Shown here one piece after another: positions 1-7,157 of a stretch of 10,680 nt of DNA (the stretch's first letter is position 1; each line of letters starts with the position of its first letter). The notes beneath the pieces are model-generated. The model saw only the letters and a program-made list of their open reading frames with translations. It was not told the DNA's origin and did not search any database. Position numbers and translations under genes: made by a program. Source of the stretch: an uncultured Lachnospiraceae bacterium (GTDB lineage: Bacteria; Bacillota; Clostridia; Lachnospirales; Lachnospiraceae); the NCBI GenBank assembly GCA_902767235.1, contig CACXGR010000011.1, positions 1 to 10,680 of the forward strand. The letters are read 5' to 3'.

Positions 1-926
1 TCTACATGACTTTCCGGAAAAGGAGCCGGCTCTCCATCCCGCTCAGGATCCTTTTCCTCCTGCTGGCTGCGGCTGCGGCTGCGGGATCGCTCGGTCTCTA
101 CTTTTACCTGAATGGGAACTATGTCGCGCACTACTTCACAGAGACATCGCCCAGCAAAGCCCTGTTCGCCATGCTCTCCTCCGGTTCCCCCGTCCTTGTT
201 CTCAGGCAGATCGCCCGGGCCAATCTGGACGCTCTGCGGGAGATCCGCGGATACCTCGCAGACAGCCGCTGGGCAGGCGTCGTTTCGATCCTGTATTTTG
301 CCCAGTCGCTGCTCATTCTGGCGCTTCTCCTGCGGTCCCTTTTTGCCCGCGACAAGGAGCGGGACGGCCGCTGCGCCGTTCTCTTCTTCATGCTGGCGGC
401 CGGATTTGCGATCTACGAGGCCAATGTCGTTCTCTACAGCCCCGTGCAGCTGCACCGCATGATGCTGGCGGTCACCCTGTCCTACGGTCTTATCCTGGCG
501 GTCCTGGGCGGATGGGAGCGCATCGCCTGCCAGGCCGTCCTCATGGTCCTCATGCTCTTTCTGATCCTGCGGGCCCCGGAGAACTTCCGCCTGCCCCAGG
601 TCGATTCCCGGACGCTGTCCGCGGAGAAGGAGAAAGCCCTCCGCGACGACTTCGCCATGATCTTCCCGCTGGAGGAGGATCCCTGGGACAACACCATCGC
701 CAAGCTGACCGAGTCCGATGACCTGCAGTGGGAATTCATGCTTCCCTCCTACACCGCCCTCAACATCTGCCAGCTGAGCAAAATGGAGACCCTCCTCAAG
801 GAGAGATCCATCCGTTCCAAATTCGTTCTTCTGGAAAAGGATTCCGAACTGAACGCCCTGTGCACCGCGAACCGGTATCCGGTCGTCTGGAAGGGGTACG
901 GCAGGATCCTGTACAAGACCAGGTAG
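1..926 (+). CDS. Polytopic membrane protein, C-terminal part (5' end probably outside the window)
   Basis: The frame is open from the left edge (first whole codon at 3-5) to a TAG at 924-926. The first ATG is at 6, but only five bases precede it, so no ribosome-binding site can be judged; I think this is the end of a longer protein. Numbered from that ATG (306 residues), hydrophobic segments lie at about 11-36, 90-112, 122-144, 151-169 and 172-190. A hydrophilic domain of about 115 residues follows, containing a DPWDNT motif (225-230) and ending in KGYGRILYKTR. Several membrane helices plus a soluble C-terminal domain resemble the large GT-C-like glycosyltransferases or polysaccharide-related membrane proteins common in Clostridia, but no family signature is clear and the function is unassigned. 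It converges on the ROK gene with a 27-bp gap. Coding reality is well supported; identity is not. Confidence 0.75.
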   Translation, partial: YMTFRKRSRLSIPLRILFLLLAAAAAAGSLGLYFYLNGNYVAHYFTETSPSKALFAMLSSGSPVLVLRQIARANLDALREIRGYLADSRWAGVVSILYFAQSLLILALLLRSLFARDKERDGRCAVLFFMLAAGFAIYEANVVLYSPVQLHRMMLAVTLSYGLILAVLGGWERIACQAVLMVLMLFLILRAPENFRLPQVDSRTLSAEKEKALRDDFAMIFPLEEDPWDNTIAKLTESDDLQWEFMLPSYTALNICQLSKMETLLKERSIRSKFVLLEKDSELNALCTANRYPVVWKGYGRILYKTR

Positions 927-953
927 GCGTCCGGTCCGTCCGGTTCTCCTTCG

Positions 954-1865
954 TCACTTGCCGCAAGCATCTGCAAAATACAGATAGGCCCCCACCTGAT
1001 TGGCCTCGCTGCCGTAGTGGCAGAGGACGATCTCGGGCTTGGGCAGAGCCGCATCAAAATAGGGCCCCGGATTGTCATATAGCTCGTCCAGGCATCTCTT
1101 TATGGTCTCAAGGAGGATCGGCTGCCTGCTGATCCCGCCGCCGATCGCCACCCTCTCCAGATCCAGAAGGATCGTGAGGTTCGTGATCTGCATGGCCACC
1201 TGCCTGCAGAACCGGTTCAGGACATCCAGGGCTCCTTCTCTGCCCGCATTCACCTCGTCAAAAAAGTGCCTCCCGTCCAGCAGCGGGTCCCAGCTGAAGT
1301 GGTTGAAGCGGCGGTTGAGGTCCAAGAGTCCCACCGTGCTGCAGACCATGCCGACCGTTGTTCCCGGATCGTGCCAGTCGGTGTTGGTGACGCGCATAAA
1401 ACTGAACTCGCCGGCCGTAAAATGCTTCCCGTTCACGATCCTGCCGTCGATGACCAGTCCGCCCCCGACGCCGGTCCCGATGATATAAACGCTGCCGTTC
1501 CGGCATCCCTTGAGCGCACCGCCCCGAAGCTCTGCCAGCGCCGCGCACTTGCCGTCGTTTGCGATGTGCACGGGGCAGCCCGTCCGGGCCGCCAGGGGCG
1601 CCGCCACCTCTTTGCCGTGGTTGCTGCGCAGCGCGCCGCCGCCCAGGCACATGCCTTTCTCACTGTCTATAAAACCGGGCAGGCTCATCGCGATGCCTTC
1701 TACCTCGCCTCTGTGCGGTTCATAGATCCTGCAGATCGTATCAAAAAAGTCCTCCTGAGAAGTGAGCGGCGTCGGAACGCTGCCGCTCTCCTTTCTCTCC
1801 AGGGATTCATCCATCACGCTGTACTTGATCTCCGTACCGCCAACGTCAAAAACCATCAGCTTCAT
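954..1865 (-). CDS. ROK-family sugar kinase (glucokinase or beta-glucoside kinase-like)
   Basis: This 303-residue protein is of normal ROK length. It should transfer phosphate from ATP to a hexose or beta-glucoside in the cytoplasm. Visible motifs: the N-terminal phosphate loop FDVGGTEIK (6-14), the catalytic base in IANDGK (Asp104), the second nucleotide motif GTGVGGG (130-136), the sugar-binding AGE (Glu153), and IGGGIS (241-246). The zinc site usual in ROK proteins (His after the AGE motif, then CxCGxxGC) is absent; the sequence there reads AGEFSFM followed by no cysteine cluster. I chose the ATG at 1865 because AGGAGG lies six bases upstream (1872-1877) and the DxGGT motif then sits at the N-terminus; the frame runs on upstream to 2075, but that part overlaps the GH3 gene. 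It is the last gene of the tex-GH3-ROK cluster, 44 bases after the GH3 stop, and is well placed to phosphorylate the sugar released by GH3. Substrate specificity cannot be read from the sequence. Confidence 0.9.
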   Translation of the reverse strand: MKLMVFDVGGTEIKYSVMDESLERKESGSVPTPLTSQEDFFDTICRIYEPHRGEVEGIAMSLPGFIDSEKGMCLGGGALRSNHGKEVAAPLAARTGCPVHIANDGKCAALAELRGGALKGCRNGSVYIIGTGVGGGLVIDGRIVNGKHFTAGEFSFMRVTNTDWHDPGTTVGMVCSTVGLLDLNRRFNHFSWDPLLDGRHFFDEVNAGREGALDVLNRFCRQVAMQITNLTILLDLERVAIGGGISRQPILLETIKRCLDELYDNPGPYFDAALPKPEIVLCHYGSEANQVGAYLYFADACGK

Positions 1866-1909
1866 ACCCCGCCTCCTTACTGTACACATCCCTTCTTTCG
1901 CTCTTTTGA

Positions 1910-4726
1910 CTACTCTTTCTGCCGTCCCGTCATGAAATCTTCCATGCTGCCGCCGCGATCGGACAAAAGTGTGATCCTGCAGCTGCGGATCGCCATGCCG
2001 CCCTGGGCAAAGAACAGCTTGAGGTAAAAGGTGTCGCCCATCACAAGGGGCAGTTCCACCTTGATCCGGGTCCACTCCGTCTGCCCGCCGTTTAGTGATA
2101 CCGTCTCGATCACATGGGGACCGAGCAAAACGGTCATGGGGATCTGGGCCAGTTTATTGCCCAGTTCGGAGCGCACCTCCGCCTCCAAAAGGTAGATGCC
2201 GCGCTCGTCGGTCGTCATCTCGAAGACGTTCATTGCGCCGCGCTGCGTGCTGATCCGGTCCGCCGGGACATCACAGGTCTGCCCGACATGGAGCCTGTCC
2301 TTGGGCTTCGTGTCCTGATCCTCCTCTTCCCGCGCCTTCGCCAGCATCCGGTCGAGATCGGTCTCCCATCCGTACATGCGCAGATACGCCGGCGTGTCCA
2401 TAAGGAAGCGGCAGATATTGTAAGCGGCCCGCTGGAGCTCGCCCCGGGTGATCCTTCCCTCTGCAAGTGCCTGCGCGGTATCGTCGCCGTTGGCGTTGGT
2501 CCCGGAATCAGCGGTCACCATGTATAAGTCGTTCTGTGCGCGGATCATGCTGCCGGTCTGCTGAATGCTCTCGGGCCCGTTCTCCTCGCTTCCGGCTGCC
2601 CACCAGTCCGTCATGACAATGCCTCCGAAGCCGAACTGGCCGCGCAGGATCGTCGTCAAAAGATCATATTGGGAGGCTGTGTAGGCGCCGTTCACAGAGC
2701 CGTAAGTCGTCATGACCGACGTCGCCGCGCCTTCCCTGACAGCGATCTCAAAGCCCCGGAGGTAGATCTCCCGGAGCGCTCTCTCAGAGATGACCGAATC
2801 GACCTTCATGCGGCGGTACTCCTGGTTGTTGGCGCAGAAATGCTTGATCGTCGCCGCGATGGCGCTCTCCCGCATGCCGCGCAGCTGCATGACCGCCATT
2901 TTCCCGGTCAGGAAGGGGTCCTCGGAAAAGTATTCAAAGTTCCTTCCGTTCAGGGGATGCCTGTGGATGTTCATGCCCGGGCCCAGCAGCGAGTCGATCC
3001 GGTTCTTGCGAAGCTCCATGCCCTCCCAGTCATAGAGCTCCTTGACCAGTACATTGTTCCAGGTGCAGGCCTGGCAGGTGCCCGAAGGCATGGAAAAGGC
3101 CTTCGTCCCGCAGTCCATGCGGATCCCGCTGGGGCCGTCCGAACAGCATCCGAGCGGTATGCCGAATCCCAAGAGGCGGTCCGTCACGCCGCCGAACGCG
3201 GCGGCGGTGCCCGGCGTTACCTTCAGGGAGCACATACCCTCCCCGCGGGTCAGGCAGATCAGGTCCTCGTCCGAGAGCTGCGCCAGGAATTCCTCCATGG
3301 TCACGCGGCCCTCTCCCACGTCGCAGAGGCGGTATCCCTTGTCGCCGGTATAAGGGATCTCCGCCGGCATTCTCTGCGCCCGTCTGAGAAGAGGCTCGGT
3401 CGTGCGCAGGGGGACCGGCTCATATCCCACCTTAAAGGTGCCGTCTCCCGCCGCCTCCGGCTTCATCCTCCTGAAGGCGCGGATCGGCGCCATCGCCTCT
3501 TCCAGCTGCTCGACCGGCGCCGTCCCGCTCAGCGTGATGCTGCCGCAGGGCTTTGTGTTTCTGACGCTGTTTCCCATATGGAAGGTGTATGTGCCGGCTT
3601 CGAGGACCCAGCAGGACTTGTATCCGGCCGCGCCGCTGTCGTCGTAGCTGGCGATGGCCCGGATCGGCACCTTGAAGCGCAGGTCCTGGTACTGGCCCGG
3701 GTCCAGTTTGATGGTCTTCCGATAGGCGCACAGGACCCTTGCGGGCTTGCCCAGTTTCCCCTGGGGCGCCTCGCAGTAGATCTGGACCACCTCTTTGCCC
3801 GGCACTTCTCCGGTATTGACGACTCTGGCGCGGAAATGGACAGTCGTGTCGCTGATGCTCTCCATCCCCTGTCCCCGGATCTCAAAGGTCGTGTAGGAGC
3901 GTCCGAATCCAAAGGGATACAATACTTTGTCCCTGGCAAAGGTCTCAAAATACCGATATCCCACGTAAATGTCTTCCTCGTAGAAATCCCTGTCCGGGTC
4001 GCCGAAGTTCGCATCGGAGGGGTAATCGCTGACGCTGCGCGCGATCGTGTCCGTGAGCTTTCCGCTGGGAGACACTTCTCCCGTCAGGACATCCAGGACG
4101 CCGTTTCCGCCCTCCTGCCCGCCCTGCCAGATGTAGAGGACTGCAGAGGGACGATATTCGGACACCCAGTTCATGTCGATGATATTGCCCACATTGAGGA
4201 GAACGATGGTCCGGTCAAAAGCTTCGCAGACTCTCTCCAGCATGGTCTTCTCGGTCCCGGTCAGGTAGAAGCTGCCTTCTTCGGCTTTGTTGTCCTGGTC
4301 CTCGCCCGCCGTTCGTCCGATGATCACGATGGCGGCCTCCGCCTCCTTCGCGGCGCTCTGCGCCAGCTCCCGGGAGATCTCCATCTCCTCCTGGAACCAG
4401 GGCTCGGCGCCCCAGCCGCATCCCTGGTCGAAGGGATGATCCGGCAGCCATGCCGCATAGGCCTTCTCGAGGGTGGGCGAGAGCACATAGGCCTCCCGCT
4501 GCAGGATGGCCTCCCTGACGCCGGTCACGTAAGCCGTGTTGACCATGCCGCCGGAGCCGGTCCCGCTCTTGTAGTATTGGAACTGGCTGCGGCCGAAGAG
4601 CGCAACGCGGGTGCCTGCGGGAAGAGGCAGCGCTCCGTCCCTGTTCTCCAGCATCACAACGCCCTCCGCCTGTGTCTTGCGGGCAATGGAGGCGTAAACC
4701 TCTGTATTAAAAGCTGAATTTTTCAT
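1910..4726 (-). CDS. Glycoside hydrolase family 3, circularly permuted (beta-glucosidase-like)
   Basis: This 938-residue enzyme should remove beta-linked sugars, probably glucose, from non-reducing ends of oligoglycosides. No signal peptide is seen, so it should be cytoplasmic. Domain order is reversed from ordinary GH3: an alpha/beta sandwich (about 10-282, ending in YPFGFGRSYTTF), a fibronectin III-like domain (about 295-400), a linker, then the (beta/alpha)8 barrel (about 475-775), and a C-terminal beta-rich domain (about 810-925) resembling a carbohydrate-binding sandwich. Catalytic features: SDGP (529-532), GRNFEYF (594-600), KHF (628-630), and the nucleophile Asp707 in VMTDWW. The likely acid/base is Glu142 in the N-terminal domain, where GEDQDN precedes GSFYL as in GH3 acid/base motifs; this alignment is from memory. 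The ATG at 4726 has AAAGGA seven bases upstream and follows the tex TAG by one base, implying translational coupling. The same order is known from Butyrivibrio and Ruminococcus beta-glucosidases. Exact substrate is uncertain. Confidence 0.93.
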   Translation of the reverse strand: MKNSAFNTEVYASIARKTQAEGVVMLENRDGALPLPAGTRVALFGRSQFQYYKSGTGSGGMVNTAYVTGVREAILQREAYVLSPTLEKAYAAWLPDHPFDQGCGWGAEPWFQEEMEISRELAQSAAKEAEAAIVIIGRTAGEDQDNKAEEGSFYLTGTEKTMLERVCEAFDRTIVLLNVGNIIDMNWVSEYRPSAVLYIWQGGQEGGNGVLDVLTGEVSPSGKLTDTIARSVSDYPSDANFGDPDRDFYEEDIYVGYRYFETFARDKVLYPFGFGRSYTTFEIRGQGMESISDTTVHFRARVVNTGEVPGKEVVQIYCEAPQGKLGKPARVLCAYRKTIKLDPGQYQDLRFKVPIRAIASYDDSGAAGYKSCWVLEAGTYTFHMGNSVRNTKPCGSITLSGTAPVEQLEEAMAPIRAFRRMKPEAAGDGTFKVGYEPVPLRTTEPLLRRAQRMPAEIPYTGDKGYRLCDVGEGRVTMEEFLAQLSDEDLICLTRGEGMCSLKVTPGTAAAFGGVTDRLLGFGIPLGCCSDGPSGIRMDCGTKAFSMPSGTCQACTWNNVLVKELYDWEGMELRKNRIDSLLGPGMNIHRHPLNGRNFEYFSEDPFLTGKMAVMQLRGMRESAIAATIKHFCANNQEYRRMKVDSVISERALREIYLRGFEIAVREGAATSVMTTYGSVNGAYTASQYDLLTTILRGQFGFGGIVMTDWWAAGSEENGPESIQQTGSMIRAQNDLYMVTADSGTNANGDDTAQALAEGRITRGELQRAAYNICRFLMDTPAYLRMYGWETDLDRMLAKAREEEDQDTKPKDRLHVGQTCDVPADRISTQRGAMNVFEMTTDERGIYLLEAEVRSELGNKLAQIPMTVLLGPHVIETVSLNGGQTEWTRIKVELPLVMGDTFYLKLFFAQGGMAIRSCRITLLSDRGGSMEDFMTGRQKE

Positions 4727-4727
4727 A

Positions 4728-6926
4728 CTACATTCCTTTCCCGGGATCCTCCACCATAGACAGCGAGATTCTCTTCTTGCCCACATCGACGCCGAGCACG
4801 GTGACTTCCACGACGTCTCCGACATGCACGGCCTCCAGCGGGTGTTTGATGAATTTCCGGCTCATTTTGGAGATGTGGACCAGTCCGTCCTGATGAACGC
4901 CGATGTCCACAAAAGCGCCGAAATCCACAATGTTGCGGACCGTACCCTTGAGCCTGATCCCGGGCTTTAAGTCCTCCATGGACAGGACGTCGCTGCGAAG
5001 GACCGGGGCGGGCATGTCCTCGCGGGGATCTCTGGCGGGCTTTTCCAGCTCCTGCAGGATATCCCGCAGAGTGGGCTCTCCGATGCCGATCCGGGCCGCC
5101 GTCTGCGCGGGATCCTCAACCATTCCGACCGCCGTTTTAAAGGAATCCCTTGTCATGTCAAGGCCCAGCCCTGCGAGCAGCTCCTTCACCGCGCCGTAGC
5201 TCTCCGGATGGACCGAAGTCTCATCCAGGGGCTGTGAGCCCCCTCGGATCCGCAGAAAGCCCGCGCACTGCTGGAAAGCCTTGGGACCGAGGCCGGTCAC
5301 CTTGAGCAGCTCTCTCCGGTTGGTGAACGCGCCGTTCTCTTCGCGGTAAGCCACGATATTTTTGGCGACCGTCCTGCTGATGCCTGATATATAGGACAAA
5401 AGAGAGTAGGAAGCCGTGTTCAGGTCGACGCCCACCCGGTTGACGCATTTCTCCACGACGCCGGTGAGGGCTCCGTCCAGCTTCTTCTGGTTCATGTCGT
5501 GCTGGTACTGCCCCACGCCGATGGACTTGGGGTCGATCTTTACCAGCTCGGCCAAAGGATCCTGCAGCCTGCGGGCGATGGACGCCGCGCTCCTTTGGCC
5601 CACATCAAAATTCGGAAACTCCTCCGTGGCCAGTTTGCTGGCGCTGTAGACGGAGGCGCCCGCCTCATTGACGATGACGTATTGGAGCGGTCGCTTCTGC
5701 TCTCTGATAAACTCCGTGATGACCTGCTCCGACTCTCTGGAAGCCGTGCCGTTGCCGACGCTGATGACGTCAATGCCGTACTTGCTCACAAGCTTTGCCA
5801 GCACCTGCTTGGATTCTCTGACCTTGTTCTGCGGCGCCGTCGGGAAGATCACGGTCGTGTCAAGGATCCTGCCGGTGGGGTCCGCCACCGCCAGCTTGCA
5901 GCCCGTTCTGAAGGCGGGGTCCCAGCCGAGCACGACTTTGCCGGCGATGGGCTGCTGCATGAGATACTGCTCCAGATTTGAGGCGAAGACCCGGATCGCT
6001 CCGTCCTCCGCTTCCTCGGTCAGGCGGTTTCTCACTTCGCGCTCGATGGCCGGTGCGATCAGGCGCTCATAGCTGTCCTTCACCGCCGCTTTGATATAGG
6101 GATAGGTGTCCGGATCCGGATGCTTTTCCCCGTGCGTCACCTGCTTCTCCAGATAGAGGAGGATATCGTCGACCGGCGCCTCTATTTTGACCGTGAGAAA
6201 TCCTTCCTTCTCTCCGCGGTCCAGGGCCAGGACCCTGTGCCCCGGAATCCGGCGTACGGCCTCTTCGTATGCAAAATACATCTCGTAGACATCCCGCCGG
6301 TCCTGCTTTTTCGCGGGCTCGGCGTCTTCTTTTTCCTTCTTGAGAGGCTTCTGGGCAGATACCAGTGTGCCGCGGTCCCAGGTCTTGCCGCGGATCCAGG
6401 CCCTGTAGCGGGCCTCGTCGGAGATCTGCTCGGCCACGATATCCATGGCGCCCGCGACGGCCGCCTCCGCGTCCTTTACTTCCTTCTCTTCATTGATATA
6501 TTTGGCCGCTTCTTCGCGCACACGGCTTCCCTTCTTCTGCGCCAGGATATAATCGGCAAGCCCCTGCAGCCCCCTCTCCCTGGCGATGCCGGCGCGGGTC
6601 CTGCGCTTGGGCCTGTAGGGGAGATAGAGGTCCTCCACCTCCACCAGTGTCTGCGCCGCTTCGATGGCCGCCCTGAGTTTATCCGTGAGCTTTCCCTGCT
6701 CTCCAATGCTTTCCATGACCTTTTCCTTTCGCTCCTTCAGGGAACGCAGGTAGGCCAGCGACTCGCCCAGTGCCCTGAGCTGTTCGTCCGTCAGGGTCCC
6801 TGTCGCTTCCTTTCTGTATCTGGCGATGAAGGGGATCGTATTTCCCTCGTCGATCAGCTTTACGGCTGCTTCCACCTGCCAGTTTTTGACGCCCAGATCG
6901 CGGGCGATCGTCTCAATGATCTGCAT
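4728..6926 (-). CDS. tex: Tex/YhgF-family RNA-binding transcription accessory protein
   Basis: This 732-residue protein is close to the usual Tex length. Tex is a cytoplasmic nucleic-acid-binding protein linked to transcription and stress tolerance. Domains: the helical Tex N-terminal region (about 1-190, with IPFIARYRKEATG at 31-43 and LYLPYRPKRRTRA at 100-112), a YqgF/RNase H-like domain (about 330-460, starting at LGWDPAFRTGCK), helix-hairpin-helix repeats (about 490-560, including SYISGIS and VTGLGPKAF), and a C-terminal S1 domain (about 655-725, with GTVRNIVDFGAFVDIGVHQD and DGLVHIS). A charged lysine/glutamate stretch (about 193-210) interrupts the N-terminal region, as in other Tex proteins. 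The ATG at 6926 has AAGGAG ten bases upstream (6937-6942) and the frame fits the family's N-terminus. It is the first gene of the leftward cluster; its last codons carry the ribosome-binding site of the GH3 gene. Identification is firm; the role in this organism is by homology. Confidence 0.96.
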   Translation of the reverse strand: MQIIETIARDLGVKNWQVEAAVKLIDEGNTIPFIARYRKEATGTLTDEQLRALGESLAYLRSLKERKEKVMESIGEQGKLTDKLRAAIEAAQTLVEVEDLYLPYRPKRRTRAGIARERGLQGLADYILAQKKGSRVREEAAKYINEEKEVKDAEAAVAGAMDIVAEQISDEARYRAWIRGKTWDRGTLVSAQKPLKKEKEDAEPAKKQDRRDVYEMYFAYEEAVRRIPGHRVLALDRGEKEGFLTVKIEAPVDDILLYLEKQVTHGEKHPDPDTYPYIKAAVKDSYERLIAPAIEREVRNRLTEEAEDGAIRVFASNLEQYLMQQPIAGKVVLGWDPAFRTGCKLAVADPTGRILDTTVIFPTAPQNKVRESKQVLAKLVSKYGIDVISVGNGTASRESEQVITEFIREQKRPLQYVIVNEAGASVYSASKLATEEFPNFDVGQRSAASIARRLQDPLAELVKIDPKSIGVGQYQHDMNQKKLDGALTGVVEKCVNRVGVDLNTASYSLLSYISGISRTVAKNIVAYREENGAFTNRRELLKVTGLGPKAFQQCAGFLRIRGGSQPLDETSVHPESYGAVKELLAGLGLDMTRDSFKTAVGMVEDPAQTAARIGIGEPTLRDILQELEKPARDPREDMPAPVLRSDVLSMEDLKPGIRLKGTVRNIVDFGAFVDIGVHQDGLVHISKMSRKFIKHPLEAVHVGDVVEVTVLGVDVGKKRISLSMVEDPGKGM

Positions 6927-6946
6927 ATTCTTTCTGCTCCTTTTTC

Positions 6947-6969
6947 CCCGGCGGAAGTGTCCTCCGGGT
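6947..6969 (-). promoter_or_regulatory. Hairpin in the tex 5' leader
   Basis: Read on the minus strand, CCCGG (6969-6965) pairs with CCGGG (6951-6947). One mismatch follows, then four more pairs (6963-6960 with 6956-6953) closing a three-base loop. It would lie in the untranslated leader of the tex mRNA, a few bases before the AAGGAG at 6942-6937. It is not followed by a T-tract, so it is not a terminator of leftward transcription. Its arms share bases with the larger inverted repeat 6949-7003. It could affect mRNA stability or ribosome access; this is inference from pairing alone. Confidence 0.4.
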
Positions 6970-7003
6970 TAATACTGTTCCTATCATAACACACTTCCGC
7001 CGC
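6949..7003. repeat. Perfect 12-bp inverted repeat with 31-bp spacer at the tex promoter
   Basis: CGGCGGAAGTGT at 6949-6960 is the exact reverse complement of ACACTTCCGCCG at 6992-7003. One arm overlaps the first bases of the proposed extended -10 of tex and extends upstream of it; the other lies in the transcribed leader. Because the transcript should start between the arms, they would not pair in an mRNA from that promoter, which fits paired protein-binding half-sites better than an RNA hairpin. The repeat is seen directly; the operator role is inferred. Confidence 0.5.
6984..6992 (-). promoter_or_regulatory. Probable extended -10 promoter for the tex-GH3-ROK cluster
   Basis: On the minus strand the sequence TGTTATGAT is an extended -10 element (TGn plus TATGAT, with TATGAT at 6989-6984). 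It lies about 58 bases before the tex ATG and predicts a start near 6977 and a leader of roughly 50 bases. No good -35 is seen at the normal distance, which an extended -10 can tolerate. Sigma-A type recognition is inferred. Confidence 0.4.
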
Positions 7004-7060
7004 GGCGCCATCGGCATCTTGAGGTCGGAATTGTCTCAAAAAATGTCAAATATCCGCCTG

Positions 7061-7087
7061 TTTACTTTGGGACCGCCGTGATAGATT
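7061..7087 (+). promoter_or_regulatory. Possible rightward promoter for the small protein gene
   Basis: TTTACT (7061-7066) could be a weak -35, and TGATAGATT (7079-7087) reads as an extended -10 (TGn plus TAGATT). The 15-bp spacing is short, so the extended -10 would carry most of the recognition. The predicted start near 7094 falls at the left arm of the palindrome 7094-7109. This is a weak call based on motif similarity only. Confidence 0.25.
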
Positions 7088-7093
7088 AACTCA

Positions 7094-7109
7094 AAACGAA
7101 AATTCGTTT
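7094..7109. promoter_or_regulatory. 16-bp palindrome, operator-like
   Basis: AAACGAA (7094-7100) and TTCGTTT (7103-7109) are exact reverse complements around a two-base AA centre. It is AT-rich against a GC-rich background and lies just downstream of the possible rightward promoter, 48 bases before the start codon at 7158. The shape fits a dimeric repressor site. It does not match the Gram-positive LexA box or the LacI-type central CG palindrome, so no regulator is named. Confidence 0.35.
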
Positions 7110-7141
7110 CAGCTGTCCTTAGCGGCAGTCACTTTAATGAG

Positions 7142-7150
7142 AAAGGAGGT
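7142..7150 (+). promoter_or_regulatory. Strong Shine-Dalgarno that sets the start at 7158
   Basis: AAAGGAGGT is nearly a full match to the 16S anti-Shine-Dalgarno and leaves eight bases between AGGAGG and the ATG at 7158. An earlier in-frame ATG at 7137 would place this motif inside the coding region, so 7158 is preferred. A site this strong is the best evidence that the small ORF is translated. Confidence 0.7.
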
Positions 7151-7157
7151 GCCGGTC

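Noticed and set aside
927..953. Possible bidirectional terminator between the convergent genes
   Set aside because: The 27-bp gap has only short GTCCG-type repeats, with no stable stem and no T-tract on either strand.
1266..2027. 253-codon plus-strand frame across the ROK gene and the GH3 end
   Set aside because: It is antisense to two well-supported genes and shows no protein family features.
1866..2075. Upstream in-frame extension of the ROK gene
   Set aside because: It would add 70 residues overlapping GH3 in another frame. The start at 1865 has an ideal ribosome-binding site and puts the phosphate loop at the N-terminus.
2669..4717. Long 682-codon open frame on the plus strand, antisense to the GH3 gene
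   Set aside because: It is the mirror of a clear GH3 coding sequence in GC-rich DNA, has no recognisable domain and is full of low-complexity Arg/Ala/Gly residues. The minus-strand frame explains the region.
4727..4825. Upstream in-frame extension of the GH3 gene
   Set aside because: It overlaps the conserved S1 domain of tex, and the ATG at 4726 has its own ribosome-binding site and the expected N-terminus.
6120..6989. 289-codon plus-strand frame antisense to the start of tex
   Set aside because: It is a shadow of the conserved Tex N-terminal region, with no matching family and no independent start signal.
7044..7049. Perfect TTGACA on the minus strand upstream of tex
   Set aside because: No -10-like hexamer occurs 16-18 bases downstream, so it is not called as a promoter element.
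7137..7157. Earlier in-frame ATG for the small basic protein
   Set aside because: The strong Shine-Dalgarno at 7142-7150 would lie inside the gene, and nothing comparable precedes 7137.
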